Made by a program: the position numbers and the translations under genes. 64,000 bases of DNA from Lewinella sp. 4G2 (GTDB taxonomy: Bacteria; Bacteroidota; Bacteroidia; Chitinophagales; Saprospiraceae). Under the pieces are notes generated by a model that did no database searches, had not been told where the DNA came from, and saw only the letters and a list, made by a program, of their open reading frames with translations. Below, one piece after another: positions 8,366 to 17,639 of the stretch. The stretch's first letter is position 1. Each line of letters begins with the position of its first letter. The stretch is from NCBI RefSeq assembly GCF_001625015.1, contig NZ_LVWJ02000019.1:186001-250000 (forward strand), written 5' to 3'.

Positions 8366-9420
8366 AAGCTGAATTGTACGATCAAACCTTGAGGAGCGTT
8401 ATCGAGAATTTCCAGGACGGATCCGTACATCTTTTCCAGCCGCAGCTTGGTGTTGGTCAAACCTACCCCGGCCCCAAACATTGCTTGTTTGTCCTTGGCC
8501 CCAACTCCAGTATCGGCTACCCGAAAGTGGATTTTATCCCCTTTTTCAAATATGGAAATTGATATCTCCCCCCCTTCCACCAGCGATGCGAGGCCGTGCT
8601 TGATACTGTTCTCTACGAGGGGCTGTAGTAGCATTGGTGGGACTTTCCGTTCGAGCAACTCCTGCGGCACGTCGATACTGACCCTTAACCGATCGCCAAA
8701 TCGCGCGTACTCCAGGTCCAGGTAGCCAGTGACGAACTCCATTTCTTCACGGAGCGGCACCAGTTCAGTCCTGGAAGCCCTTAGTTGGTAGCGGAATAAG
8801 TCCGAGAGCCCGGAAACCAACTCACGGGTATCTTCACTGCCGGCGGGTAGGCTGGCGTTAATGGTATTAAATACATTGTAGAGAAAATGCGGATTAAGCT
8901 GAGCCTTAATGGCAGCAAGCTCACTCTTAAGCGCAGCCTGGCGCAATTCCCCTTCAATCTTTAGTTTACGCTCGTTCTCCCGAAAATTGACGTAGGCGAA
9001 ATAGCACCCGAATTGTAGTAGAAGAAATAGCGTTGGAATGTAAAGGTCCCAGATTCCATTGCTGCCCTCCAAGTGCCACCGGCCCACTTTATCAAGGTAC
9101 CAGTATCGCGTCTCTCGGGTCAGGTACACAATCGGAAATACCAGCACCGCCACGAGGCTGATTTGTACCCACTGGGGCTTTTTTCTCAATGGCCGAATGA
9201 CGAGAAAGTAAATTAAAATTGATATCAGAAAATACTGGACATACTGCAAGCCTGCGTTCCACCAGTAGTTTTTTGGCCGAAATAAGTCACTCCAAAAATC
9301 CGGGTTATTATTATAGCTCAGGTACTCCAGCACACCGTGGTACAGCAAAGAAAAAAGAAGGTAAAAGACTAGTAGATACGGCAGGTCCCTACTCACTACG
9401 GCGTGCTTTGAATCTGGCAT
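8362..9420 (-). CDS. LytS/YehU-type sensor histidine kinase
   Basis: 352 residues. Four hydrophobic segments in the first 150 residues (for example YLLVFYLLFSLLYHGVLEYL and LYIPTLFLLLQFGCYFAYV) form the sensor. A short coiled coil leads to the His_kinase domain QLNPHFLYNVFNT with phospho-acceptor His178. An ATPase domain with LQPLVENSIKHGL and DTGVGAKD follows. It pairs with the overlapping LytTR regulator. The stimulus is unknown, but the lack of a large periplasmic domain suggests a membrane-level signal. Confidence 0.92.
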   Translation of the reverse strand: MPDSKHAVVSRDLPYLLVFYLLFSLLYHGVLEYLSYNNNPDFWSDLFRPKNYWWNAGLQYVQYFLISILIYFLVIRPLRKKPQWVQISLVAVLVFPIVYLTRETRYWYLDKVGRWHLEGSNGIWDLYIPTLFLLLQFGCYFAYVNFRENERKLKIEGELRQAALKSELAAIKAQLNPHFLYNVFNTINASLPAGSEDTRELVSGLSDLFRYQLRASRTELVPLREEMEFVTGYLDLEYARFGDRLRVSIDVPQELLERKVPPMLLQPLVENSIKHGLASLVEGGEISISIFEKGDKIHFRVADTGVGAKDKQAMFGAGVGLTNTKLRLEKMYGSVLEILDNAPQGLIVQFSL

Positions 9421-9466
9421 ATTTATATACTATTTATCGGAATTGATTCCGCTCGTTTTGCATTTT

Positions 9467-9484
9467 GGGCGCTACCGCGGGTGC
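9467..9484 (-). repeat. Dispersed 19-bp repeat, copy 2 (one substitution)
   Basis: GGGCGCTACCGCGGGTGC lies between the divergent kinase and barrel genes. The remainder of this 238-bp gap shows no further feature. Confidence 0.65.
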
Positions 9485-9658
9485 GATGTAATGGGGATAG
9501 GAGATACTCAAAGCTACCGTCTACCCAGCAAAAGCTGAAGAATAATCCGACGAACGGGCGTACTGGCCGGCGAATGGTCATGGGGCAATTCAACGGGATA
9601 TAAGCCCGTCCATCCGGTACACCTTGTTGAGGGTTGGGCACGCTCCGTCCTTCGAAGT

Positions 9659-12076
9659 ATGAAACAGTCAACCCACTCACCCCGATTACTCTTAGCCGCT
9701 ATCCTGCTGCTCTGTACCAGCCACCTATTTGCACAAACCGGAACAGTTACCGGACGGATAAACGATAGCGATGGGTCGTCAGTCCCTTTCGCTAACGTGA
9801 TCCTTTACCGTGATTCCGTTTTCAGTAAGGCAGGCGCTACGAATGATGAAGGAGTTTTTTCCATCAGCAGCGTAGAGGAAGGGACGTATGATTTAGCCGT
9901 CTCCGCACTCGGATTCACTACCTCACACCAAGCTCTAATCGTTACGGATAGGTCACAAGATGTCGGTACTCTAATCGTTACCGCGGACGCCACCTTATTA
10001 ACCGAGGCCACCATCGTTGCGGAAAAGCCGATCGTCCAGATCCTACCGGATAAGACAGTTTTCAACGTGGATAAATCCATCGCCGCGGCTGGCAACTCAG
10101 CTTGGGAGCTGCTTCGCAAGGCGCCGGGCGTCATCCTGGACAACTCAGGAAGCGTCATCCTTGAAGGGAAGACTGGCGTGCAGTTCTACATCAACGGTAA
10201 GGAAACCCCGTTGCGGGGAGAAGCGCTCCAAGGATACCTGGAAAGCCTGCAGGCCACGGACGTAGCTTCCATCGAACTGATCACCCAACCTTCCAGCAAG
10301 TACGATGCCGCCGGCGCGGCGGGCATCATCAATATCGTCCTGGAAAAAAACGAGAGCCTGGGCACCAACGGCACCGTGAGTGCTGGATTCACCCAGGGCA
10401 GTTACCGCCGCTACAACTCGGGCCTGACGCTCAACCACCGGACGACCAAAAGCAACCTGTACGGCTCCTACGGCGGTCGTTACGGCGAGTCGGACGGTTT
10501 CCTCTTTCTGCGCCGCGAACAGAACGGCACGGAGTTCGACGCCAGGACAATCAGTCTGTACGACCGGAAGAGTCATAATTTCCGGGTGGGGTATGATCTT
10601 TACGCTACCGAGCGATCCACTTTCGGCGCCGAGCTGAGCCTGAACCGATCTTACGGCAATTACACGACGGACAGCCAAACACCGATCCGTCCCCTTAACG
10701 CTGAAGCGCCGTCGTCCGTGCTGGTTGCCGATAATTCCAGTGAATGGGAAAACACTAATTACACGGCCAACCTCAACTACGTTTATGAGGATACCAGTGG
10801 CACATCGTTGACCATTGATCTCAACGTAGGCCAGTATCAAAATGATGCAGACCTTTTCCAGCCGAATCGGTACTTCAACGGTAGCAGAACGCAGCTCATC
10901 AGTGAAGCCATCACCGCCCAGCAGACGCTCGTCGATGTTGACCTGCGCGCCCTTAAGGTTGACTACGCACGGAGCCTTGCCGGCGGTACCCTGAGCGGTG
11001 GCGCCAAATACTCGATCGTCAGTACGGATAACGATTTTGATTTTTTCCAGATCCCGGATGCATCCCGCATTCTTGATGAGGGGCGGAGTAACCGCTTTGC
11101 CTACCAGGAGGCGATCTCGGCCGCCTACCTGAATTTTTCCAGAAAGCTCGGTGCCTTTGACGTCCAGTTTGGCCTAAGGATGGAGAATACCGACTCCGAC
11201 GGACGTTTGAGTAGCACCCGCCCCGGCGGAAATGATCGGGTGGCCAGAAACTATACGGATTGGTTCCCCAGTGGCGGGGTGACGTATCGGGTTGGCCGCC
11301 AACACCAGTTTGCTCTTAAATACGGGCGGCGAATCACCCGGCCTAACTACAATTCTCTCAACCCTTTTGAATCGCAGATCGATGAATTGTCTTCGCGGAG
11401 GGGTAACCCTTTTCTTCAGCCCCAGTACGCTAATACCTTGAAGCTATCTCACACTTTTAAGTATACCTTGAACACTTCGCTGAGCTATACGCGGGTAAAT
11501 GATTTCTTCGCTCAGATCACCGAAGCCGATGGCGATGAGCGCAATTTCATTTCCATCCGCAACATCGCCAATCAGGAGGTCATCAACTTGGGTGTCTCCT
11601 ACCCATTCAGTCTCAGTAAGTGGGCCAGAAGTTACGTTAGCGTAAACGCGTACACCAGTAGTTACGAAGCTACCCGCCCGGGCTTTGTAGCACTCACCCA
11701 GCAAACCCTTAGCCTCTACGCACAGACTACGTTCACGCTTCCGGCTAAAGTCAGTCTGGAAGTGAGTGGTTGGTACAGCAGCCCGTCCGTTTGGGGCGGG
11801 ACCTATGAATCACGAAGTCTTGGGTCCCTGAACGTAGCCGTCCAGCGTAAATTTTTCCACGAAAAGCTGAACGCGCGAATCGCCGCCAATGACGTTTTAT
11901 TCACCAGCCCCTGGGAGGGAACCACCAGATTTGGGAATCTCTTCATCGAAGGCACCGGCGGCGGAGACTCTCGTTACGTCAATCTTTCGCTGAGCTATAA
12001 CTTTGGTAATGACCGGGTAAAGAAGGCGCGCAAACGTTCATCCGCAGTGCAGGAAGAGCAGGGCCGGATTCAGTAA
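9659..12076 (+). CDS. TonB-dependent outer-membrane beta-barrel protein (OMP_b-brl_3 type)
   Basis: 805 residues. The signal peptide ends at LFAQ, followed by a carboxypeptidase-regulatory-like domain (GTVTGRINDSDGSSVPFANVILYRD). A plug region (ILPDKTVFNVDKSIAAAGNSAWELLRKAPGV, then YDAAGAAGIINIVL) and a long barrel follow. This is the CarboxypepD-reg/'outer membrane beta-barrel family' architecture abundant in Bacteroidota. The substrate is unknown. It is divergent from the LytS/LytTR pair, which may control it. Confidence 0.85.
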   Translation: MKQSTHSPRLLLAAILLLCTSHLFAQTGTVTGRINDSDGSSVPFANVILYRDSVFSKAGATNDEGVFSISSVEEGTYDLAVSALGFTTSHQALIVTDRSQDVGTLIVTADATLLTEATIVAEKPIVQILPDKTVFNVDKSIAAAGNSAWELLRKAPGVILDNSGSVILEGKTGVQFYINGKETPLRGEALQGYLESLQATDVASIELITQPSSKYDAAGAAGIINIVLEKNESLGTNGTVSAGFTQGSYRRYNSGLTLNHRTTKSNLYGSYGGRYGESDGFLFLRREQNGTEFDARTISLYDRKSHNFRVGYDLYATERSTFGAELSLNRSYGNYTTDSQTPIRPLNAEAPSSVLVADNSSEWENTNYTANLNYVYEDTSGTSLTIDLNVGQYQNDADLFQPNRYFNGSRTQLISEAITAQQTLVDVDLRALKVDYARSLAGGTLSGGAKYSIVSTDNDFDFFQIPDASRILDEGRSNRFAYQEAISAAYLNFSRKLGAFDVQFGLRMENTDSDGRLSSTRPGGNDRVARNYTDWFPSGGVTYRVGRQHQFALKYGRRITRPNYNSLNPFESQIDELSSRRGNPFLQPQYANTLKLSHTFKYTLNTSLSYTRVNDFFAQITEADGDERNFISIRNIANQEVINLGVSYPFSLSKWARSYVSVNAYTSSYEATRPGFVALTQQTLSLYAQTTFTLPAKVSLEVSGWYSSPSVWGGTYESRSLGSLNVAVQRKFFHEKLNARIAANDVLFTSPWEGTTRFGNLFIEGTGGGDSRYVNLSLSYNFGNDRVKKARKRSSAVQEEQGRIQ

Positions 12077-12754
12077 TCACGTATCCGTGGCTACTGGTGA
12101 AACGGTAGGCAAATACCGCAACACCCCCTTATCCATTGGCGACCAGATGGCCGTTTTCACGCCAATCCGTTTCATCCCAGTATTGACCCAGGTGTTGCAG
12201 GTCTTCAGGCAGGAGTAGTTGCCCTCGGCTTCGTAGAAGCGGTCCAGGTCTCCGTAGGATTCCCCTACGATCTCGATAATCTTCCCTTCCTCGTCGAAGG
12301 TGAGGGTGTTGCGGATGTATTCCCAGATGGAGGCCAGCTGCTCGTCCGTCAGTTCGGCGTAGGACCACGTGCCGTCAATCCCCCGATGTTCGGTTACGTG
12401 CATGGCCGTCGGGCTGGGCAGGAACATGGCCTTGATGGCGACGCTGGCTTTGAGATCCGCCCAGGTTTCGGTATCGAGGTAAAAACCCTTATCCCCCCAG
12501 CCGATGGCCATGAGTTGGGCCCGGTCCGTCATGGTAAACTGGCTCCTCAAGTCATCCGGAATGAGCGCTAGCGGAAACACAAAATCGAGGTGGACGCCAT
12601 TGGAATGAAAATACACGGTATTGCGCCCCTTCCCCGCCGTGGCCGCCTCCCCCACGGGGATGTAGGTCAGGAGAAACGATAGGGCTACGTAAAGCACAAC
12701 GAAACCAATCACGAAGAGCACCGATCGTTTTACCCAGAGCCAGATGATTTTCAT
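12077..12754 (-). CDS. DUF2459/TIGR02117-family membrane protein
   Basis: 225 residues starting MKIIWLWVKRSVLFVIGF, with one N-terminal membrane segment (about 7-32). The body carries VYFHSNGVHLDFVFPL, GWGDKGFYLDTETWADL, AMHVTEH, SCLKTCNTWVNTGMKRIGVKTAIWSP, the pattern of TIGR02117 proteins, some of which lie near urease genes elsewhere. A conserved Cys and His pair suggests a hydrolase-like fold, but no function is established. The frame remains open to 13387 upstream, overlapping dcd; the ATG at 12754 is chosen because the signal anchor begins there. Confidence 0.8.
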   Translation of the reverse strand: MKIIWLWVKRSVLFVIGFVVLYVALSFLLTYIPVGEAATAGKGRNTVYFHSNGVHLDFVFPLALIPDDLRSQFTMTDRAQLMAIGWGDKGFYLDTETWADLKASVAIKAMFLPSPTAMHVTEHRGIDGTWSYAELTDEQLASIWEYIRNTLTFDEEGKIIEIVGESYGDLDRFYEAEGNYSCLKTCNTWVNTGMKRIGVKTAIWSPMDKGVLRYLPTVSPVATDT

Positions 12755-12865
12755 TTCGGAATTATTTGTCCCGAAGGTACTTAACCTAGTGACGCTGAAG
12801 GCGTCCCCCTTAACCCAGCGTCCCAAGGCCAAAGGCCGACGACGCTGGGTCTTCGTACTCCCCCA

Positions 12866-12897
12866 TCTAAAATCGAAAATCCAACCTCTAAAATCCC
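12866..12897 (+). repeat. Heptamer tract (TCTAAAA units)
   Basis: TCTAAAA TCGAAAA TCCAACC TCTAAAA TCCC, a period-7 tract in the gap before dcd. Confidence 0.65.
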
Positions 12898-12905
12898 ATT
12901 TCATT

Positions 12906-12924
12906 GCACCCGCGGCAGCGCCCA
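12906..12924 (+). repeat. Dispersed 19-bp repeat, copy 3
   Basis: GCACCCGCGGCAGCGCCCA, exact consensus, 47 bp before the dcd start. Confidence 0.8.
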
Positions 12925-12970
12925 TAATCCCTCCCCGCAAAGCAACTACCAATCGCCTATCTTCGCGCCC

Positions 12971-13507
12971 ATGATTTGGAGTGACAAAAAAATACTGGCC
13001 GCCATTGAGAAAGGGGAGATCGTGATCGAGCCATTTGACCGGGGGAATTTGGGGACGAATAGCTACGACGTTCACCTCAGCAAGCACCTGGCGCGGTACG
13101 AAAACCACATCCTGGACGCGCGCAAGCACAACCCGATCGTGCACGAAGAAATTCCCGAAGAAGGCTTCCTGTTGCACCCTAACACGCTGTACCTCGGCTC
13201 GACGCTGGAGTACACCGAGACCCACAGTTCCGTGCCCTTCCTGGAAGGCAAATCGAGCGTCGGCCGCCTGGGTATCGACATCCACGCGACGGCGGGCAAG
13301 GGCGACGTCGGCTTCTGCAACCACTGGACGCTGGAGATCTCTTGCACCCACCCCGTACGCGTCTACGCCGGCATGCCGATCGGCCAACTGATCTACTTCG
13401 GCGTGGAGGGCGACATTGAGAATTACTACAACAAAAAGGCCAACGCGAAGTACAATAAGGTGACGGTGCAGCCGATGGAATCGATGATGTGGAAGAATAG
13501 GTTTTAG
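12971..13507 (+). CDS. dcd: dCTP deaminase
   Basis: 178 residues. The trimeric dUTPase-fold motifs are present: GKSSVGRLGI at 93-102 binds the phosphates, and HWTLEISC has the catalytic glutamate at about 122. The conserved N terminus MIWSDKKILAAIEKGEIVIEPF and the C-terminal KYNKV are also there. It deaminates dCTP to dUTP for dTTP synthesis. Whether it also has dUTPase activity cannot be read from the sequence. Its stop codon lies inside the following heptamer hairpin. Confidence 0.95.
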   Translation: MIWSDKKILAAIEKGEIVIEPFDRGNLGTNSYDVHLSKHLARYENHILDARKHNPIVHEEIPEEGFLLHPNTLYLGSTLEYTETHSSVPFLEGKSSVGRLGIDIHATAGKGDVGFCNHWTLEISCTHPVRVYAGMPIGQLIYFGVEGDIENYYNKKANAKYNKVTVQPMESMMWKNRF

Positions 13508-13582
13508 TCTGAAGTCTATAGTCTGTAGTCTGTAGTATCGGACGCCAGAGCTATAGACTAAAGACTATAGACTACAGACTAA
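13506..13582. repeat. Inverted pair of heptamer tracts (AGTCTAT / ATAGACT) between dcd and prmC
   Basis: AGTCTGA AGTCTAT AGTCTGT AGTCTGT runs into a short spacer and then CTATAGA CTAAAGA CTATAGA CTACAGA. The two arms pair as one long imperfect hairpin that begins at the dcd stop codon and ends 2 bp before the prmC start, so it could act as a terminator or mRNA stabiliser. Confidence 0.8.
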
Positions 13583-13584
13583 CA

Positions 13585-14424
13585 ATGCGTACCTCCGACC
13601 TCACCCAACACCTCATCACCGAGCTCTCCCCCACCCTCGGGGTTGGCGAAGCGAATTCCATCAGCCGACTCGTGCTGGAGGACTTGTTTGGTTGGCGGCG
13701 CGGCGCCCGGCCCCGGCTCCTTACGCAGGACGAAGAACTGCTGGCCTGGACGACCATCAACCGGTTGAAGGCGGGGGAGCCAGTGCAGTATATCACCGGG
13801 ATTGCTGATTTCTACGGTTTGCAATTGAAGGTGACGCCGGACGTGCTCATCCCCCGGCCAGAGACGGAAGAATTGGTGGAATGGATCCTGGAAGAACACC
13901 CTGCCGGGCGGTCACTCAACGCCATCGATCTGTGCACTGGCTCCGGCTGCATCGCCCTGGCCCTGAAGCATAAGCGGCCGGAATGGTCCGTAGCTGCGCA
14001 GGACATCAGTGCAGCCGCACTAGAGGTCGCGCACGGCAACGCGGCGCGGTTGGGTATCCACCTGGAGCGGGGTGGGCAATTTGATTTGTTGCAGCAAGAT
14101 TTGACCGATGATACCTACGATCTGATCGTCTCCAACCCACCCTACATTCCGCCGAGTGAGCGGTCACGGATGTCGCCGTCTACGTTGGCACACGAGCCCG
14201 ATCTGGCCCTCTTTGTACCGGAGGAAGACCCGCTGGTTTTTTACCGGCGCCTGGCGGATATCGCCCGGGATAGCCTGGTGGACGGGGGCCGGATCTACGT
14301 GGAGACGAATGAGTTTAATAATGCGGAGGTGGTGCGGGTTTTTGAAGAACGGGGATTGGTGGGGGTGGACGCGAGGCGGGATATGCGGGAGAAGGAGCGG
14401 ATGGTTTGTGGGGTGAGGATTTGA
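13585..14424 (+). CDS. prmC: Peptide chain release factor N5-glutamine methyltransferase
   Basis: 279 residues, normal for the family. The N-terminal helical domain contains GEPVQYITG and RPETEELVEW. The SAM-binding loop is DLCTGSGCIALAL (115-127) and the glutamine-binding motif is NPPY at 184-187. It methylates the GGQ glutamine of release factors RF1 and RF2. The coding region starts just after the heptamer hairpin, so dcd and prmC are probably separate units. Confidence 0.93.
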   Translation: MRTSDLTQHLITELSPTLGVGEANSISRLVLEDLFGWRRGARPRLLTQDEELLAWTTINRLKAGEPVQYITGIADFYGLQLKVTPDVLIPRPETEELVEWILEEHPAGRSLNAIDLCTGSGCIALALKHKRPEWSVAAQDISAAALEVAHGNAARLGIHLERGGQFDLLQQDLTDDTYDLIVSNPPYIPPSERSRMSPSTLAHEPDLALFVPEEDPLVFYRRLADIARDSLVDGGRIYVETNEFNNAEVVRVFEERGLVGVDARRDMREKERMVCGVRI

Positions 14425-14450
14425 CGAAACGAGAACGCGGGAAACGAATA

Positions 14451-14492
14451 CCCGGGATCTGCTTTGACCTAAAGGTCAAATCTGATCCCGGG
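14451..14492. terminator. Strong palindrome between convergent prmC and nagB-like genes
   Basis: CCCGGGATC and GATCCCGGG enclose a second pair TTTGACC/GGTCAAA with loop TAAA. It sits between convergent genes and may terminate both, although no clear T tract follows. Confidence 0.55.
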
Positions 14493-14527
14493 CTATCATG
14501 GTGATCCCTCCGGGATCGTGCTTCTTT

Positions 14528-16483
14528 CTAGAACATCCAGCGGCGGAAGGCTTCGATGGCTTCGTATTCCGTTAGGCCTAATTGGTTGTAGGTCTGGGCG
14601 GTGTGGCGGTTGCGGGCTTCGGCGCGTTGCCAAAATTCGCGTTCGTCGTCGCCCTGGAACATGACGCCGTCTTTTTGGGATTGGTGGAAGAAAATGGCCT
14701 GGCGCTTCTTCTCCACCTCCTGGGGGGAGAGGGGGATGGCCATCTGGATCTCGTGGATCGGCCACTCCTGCCAGGCGCCGCGGTAGAGCCAGAGGTAGGT
14801 ATCCGCAATGGCCGGGTCTCCCTTTAATTGGTGGAGGGCTTCGAAAACGATATCGAGGCAAACCTTGTGGGTGCCGTGGGGATCCGCCAGGTCGCCCGCG
14901 GCGAAGATCTGGTGGGGGCGGACTTGTTCGATGAGGGCTTTCGTGATGTCCACGTCCGCCTGGGTGGGTGGGTTCTTTTTGCTCTTGCCCGTCTCGTAGA
15001 AGGGGAGATCGAGGAAGTGAATGTGGTCATCCCGCAAGCCTACGTAACGAGCGCCGGCGGTGGCTTCCCCCCGGCGGATGAGGCCCTTGATCTTGCGGAC
15101 GTCCTTCGGAACAACGTCCGCGGCGGGGTCCGGGTGGCGGAGGCGTTCGATGCTCGTGGCTAACTCCTTGTTTTCGACGCCGGTGGTGCCGTTGATGTCC
15201 GCCGCAAACTCGGCGAAGCGGAGGGCATCCGCGTCGGAAACGGCGATGTTGCCACTCGTTTGGTAGGCGACGTGGACGTCGTGGCCCTGCTCCACCAACC
15301 GCAGGAAGGTGCCGCCCATGCTGATCACGTCGTCGTCCGGGTGGGGGCTGAAGAGGATGACCCGTTTTATGGCTGGTTCGGCACGTTCCGGTCGGTCGTC
15401 ATCGGGCACATTGGGTTTGCCGCCGGGCCAGCCGGTGATCGTCCGCTGCAGGATGTTGAACATGTGGATGTTCTGGGTGTAGGCGCTCTCCCCAAGGGCG
15501 AGCAGGTCGGACATCCCGTTGTTATTGTAGTCCCGTTCCGTCAGTTTGAGGATGGGTTTGCCCACCTTCCCGCTCAGCCAGATGATGGCCTTGCGGCGCA
15601 GGTCGGGCGTCCAGCTACACGGGCCCACCAGCCAGGGCGTGGCGAACCGACGAAGTTCGGAGGCGGCCTCCTCGTCGAGCAGCACCGTGAGGTTATCGTG
15701 GTCCTGCAAGTAGGAGGCGGGCAGGGTGGACGTGCGTTCGCCCTCCACGGCCTTTTGCACCACTTCGGCCTTCTTGTGGCCCCAGGCGACGAGCACGACG
15801 CGGCCGGCCCGGCGGATGGTATCGATCCCCATCGTGATGGCGCGGGTCGGCACGTTGTTGATGCCCTGGAAGTCAGGGGCGGCGTCCACCCGCGTCAGGT
15901 GGTCCAGCGTTATCAGGCGGGTGAGGCTGCGGGAGTTGGACCCCGGCTCGTTGAAGCCGATGTGCCCCGTACGGCCGATGCCCAGTAGCTGAAAATCGAG
16001 GCCGCCGAAGCGTTCAATCTTCTCCTCGTAGGCCACGCAATGCTGGTACACTTCTTCGAGGGGGATATTTCCATCGGGCAGATTGATGTTTTCGGCCGGA
16101 ATGTCCACGTGGCTGAACAGGTGCTCGTGCATGAAGTACCAGTAGGAGCGGGTGCTGCTGCGCTCCATCGGGAAGTATTCGTCGAGATTGAAGGTGACGA
16201 CGTTGGCGAAGCTCAGGCCTTCCTCGCGGTGCATCCGCACGAGTTCCTCGTAGATCTTGATGGGCGAAGAGCCAGTGGCCAGGCCGAGCACGCAGCGCTT
16301 TTTCTGGTAGGCCCGGGCGCGGATCAGGTCCGCGATCTCGTGGGCCACGGCGACGGAAGCTTCCGCGGCGTGCTTGAACACTTCCACGTGCATTTTTTCG
16401 TAGCGGGTGGCGTCCGTACGGCCCACGTGGCGGTAGGAAATATCGGCCTTGGCGGTGTCGTGAACGGCGAGGATGTCTAACAT
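14528..16483 (-). CDS. nagB: Glucosamine-6-phosphate deaminase fused to PIG-L/LmbE deacetylase
   Basis: 651 residues. Residues 1 to about 290 are NagB-like (LGLATGSSPIKIYEEL, VTFNLDEYFPM, GHIGFNEPGS). About 380-651 is a LmbE/PIG-L zinc deacetylase with HPDDDVISMGG and GDLADPHGTHKVC. Together they could deacetylate an N-acetylglucosamine compound and then convert GlcN6P to fructose-6-phosphate. The E. coli NagB catalytic Asp141 (GNDGHIAF) is Thr here (GIGRTGHIGF). From memory this is usual in the long Bacteroidota form. The start at MLDILAVHD gives the full domain. Confidence 0.88.
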   Translation of the reverse strand: MLDILAVHDTAKADISYRHVGRTDATRYEKMHVEVFKHAAEASVAVAHEIADLIRARAYQKKRCVLGLATGSSPIKIYEELVRMHREEGLSFANVVTFNLDEYFPMERSSTRSYWYFMHEHLFSHVDIPAENINLPDGNIPLEEVYQHCVAYEEKIERFGGLDFQLLGIGRTGHIGFNEPGSNSRSLTRLITLDHLTRVDAAPDFQGINNVPTRAITMGIDTIRRAGRVVLVAWGHKKAEVVQKAVEGERTSTLPASYLQDHDNLTVLLDEEAASELRRFATPWLVGPCSWTPDLRRKAIIWLSGKVGKPILKLTERDYNNNGMSDLLALGESAYTQNIHMFNILQRTITGWPGGKPNVPDDDRPERAEPAIKRVILFSPHPDDDVISMGGTFLRLVEQGHDVHVAYQTSGNIAVSDADALRFAEFAADINGTTGVENKELATSIERLRHPDPAADVVPKDVRKIKGLIRRGEATAGARYVGLRDDHIHFLDLPFYETGKSKKNPPTQADVDITKALIEQVRPHQIFAAGDLADPHGTHKVCLDIVFEALHQLKGDPAIADTYLWLYRGAWQEWPIHEIQMAIPLSPQEVEKKRQAIFFHQSQKDGVMFQGDDEREFWQRAEARNRHTAQTYNQLGLTEYEAIEAFRRWMF

Positions 16484-16582
16484 GTGTGGTGATGATGATC
16501 GAAATAAGAAATAAGTGCCTAAATCTAGGGATTAAAATGGTTTGTGGTTGAGAATAGACTGGTATTTGACCGCACGCTCGCA

Positions 16583-16619
16583 GGACGATTCTATTTCCGC
16601 TGCGCTCCAATAGAATCGA
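16583..16619. other. Inverted repeat in the nagB-exonuclease gap
   Basis: CGATTCTATT and AATAGAATCG form a 10-bp perfect stem around a GCTGCGCTCC-containing loop. No gene is seen in the 250-bp gap 16484-16732. Confidence 0.5.
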
Positions 16620-16732
16620 CGCTACGAGGAGCTATGATAGAAATGGTGTATAGGCTTCGTCCGACGCAGGAGGACCTCACAATACCGAGACCTAATTGAC
16701 GTACCTTACGCGACTAAATTAGCCCCCCGCGC

Positions 16733-17533
16733 ATGCTCCCCCTCGACCGTGATCTCGTTTTTTTTGACCTCGAAGCCACCGGCCTCAACCTGACGCAGGA
16801 CCGCATCGTCCAGATCGCCCTGATCAAACTGCGGGCGGACGGCGGGCCGAACGAGGAGTTGGAGATGAAGTTCAACCCCGGCATCCCGATTAGCGCCGAG
16901 GCCAGCGAGGTGCACGGGCTCTACGCCGAGGATTTGAAGGACGCCCCCGCCTTCTCCGACGTAGCTAAACGCATCTACGATTTCATCGGCGACGCCGACC
17001 TGGGTGGCTACAATTCCAACCGCTACGACGTGCCCCTGCTGCAGGAGGAATTTTACCGCGCCGGCATTTACCTTAATACCAGTACCCGCCGTTTGATCGA
17101 CGCCCAGACCATCTTTTACCGGATGGAACCGCGCACGCTTTCCGCGGCCCTCAAGTTTTACGCCAACAAGGAAATGGAGAACGCTCACGATGCCCTCGCC
17201 GACGTACGCGCCACCGTAGACGTGTTCAAAGGGCAATTAGGCGCTTACGCAGGTGCCAAGGTGGAGGGGGAGGGACAAGACCCCATTTATCCCTTCGAGA
17301 CCATGGACTCCGTGGCCGCCTTCTGCCGGGATGAACGGTACTTGGACGCCACCCGCCGCCTGAAAAAAGGACCGGACGGGACGCCCCAGTTCAATTTTGG
17401 CAAGTACAGTGGCCAGGCCGTCAGCGCCGTCTTCGCCAAAGACCCGAACTACCTCAAGTGGATCCTCAGCAAGGATTTCACGACGGAGGTAAAAGCACTG
17501 GTGAAAGCGATCGATGATGCGCGGCGGGGGTAG
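16733..17533 (+). CDS. DEDDh 3'-5' exonuclease with exonuclease-X-like C-terminal domain
   Basis: 266 residues. Exo motif I is VFFDLEATGL, motif II is GGYNSNRYDVPLL, and the DEDDh histidine/aspartate motif is ENAHDALADV. A C-terminal module (FNFGKYSGQAVSAVFAKDPNYLKWILSKDF) resembles the small domain found at the end of exonuclease X and related proteins, often called exodeoxyribonuclease X-like C-terminal. It is probably a DNA repair or proofreading exonuclease that acts on its own, not the replicative epsilon subunit; the substrate is inferred. Confidence 0.85.
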   Translation: MLPLDRDLVFFDLEATGLNLTQDRIVQIALIKLRADGGPNEELEMKFNPGIPISAEASEVHGLYAEDLKDAPAFSDVAKRIYDFIGDADLGGYNSNRYDVPLLQEEFYRAGIYLNTSTRRLIDAQTIFYRMEPRTLSAALKFYANKEMENAHDALADVRATVDVFKGQLGAYAGAKVEGEGQDPIYPFETMDSVAAFCRDERYLDATRRLKKGPDGTPQFNFGKYSGQAVSAVFAKDPNYLKWILSKDFTTEVKALVKAIDDARRG

Positions 17534-17639
17534 GTTGAACTTGAACAAACTCCGTTGCAATCCTTTCCTACAACCAGCCGAATGGCCATTTAAAAACCGC
17601 AGGGCTAACCCTTGGATAGCCTGCTGACCACAGACGAAA

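Noticed and set aside
12755-13387. Upstream extension of the DUF2459 frame over dcd
   Set aside because: The extra residues are antisense to dcd; the membrane anchor and family N terminus start at 12754.
15260-15988. Long plus-strand frame opposite the nagB fusion
   Set aside because: Shadow of a GC-rich real gene; composition is valine/glycine/arginine-rich with no domain.
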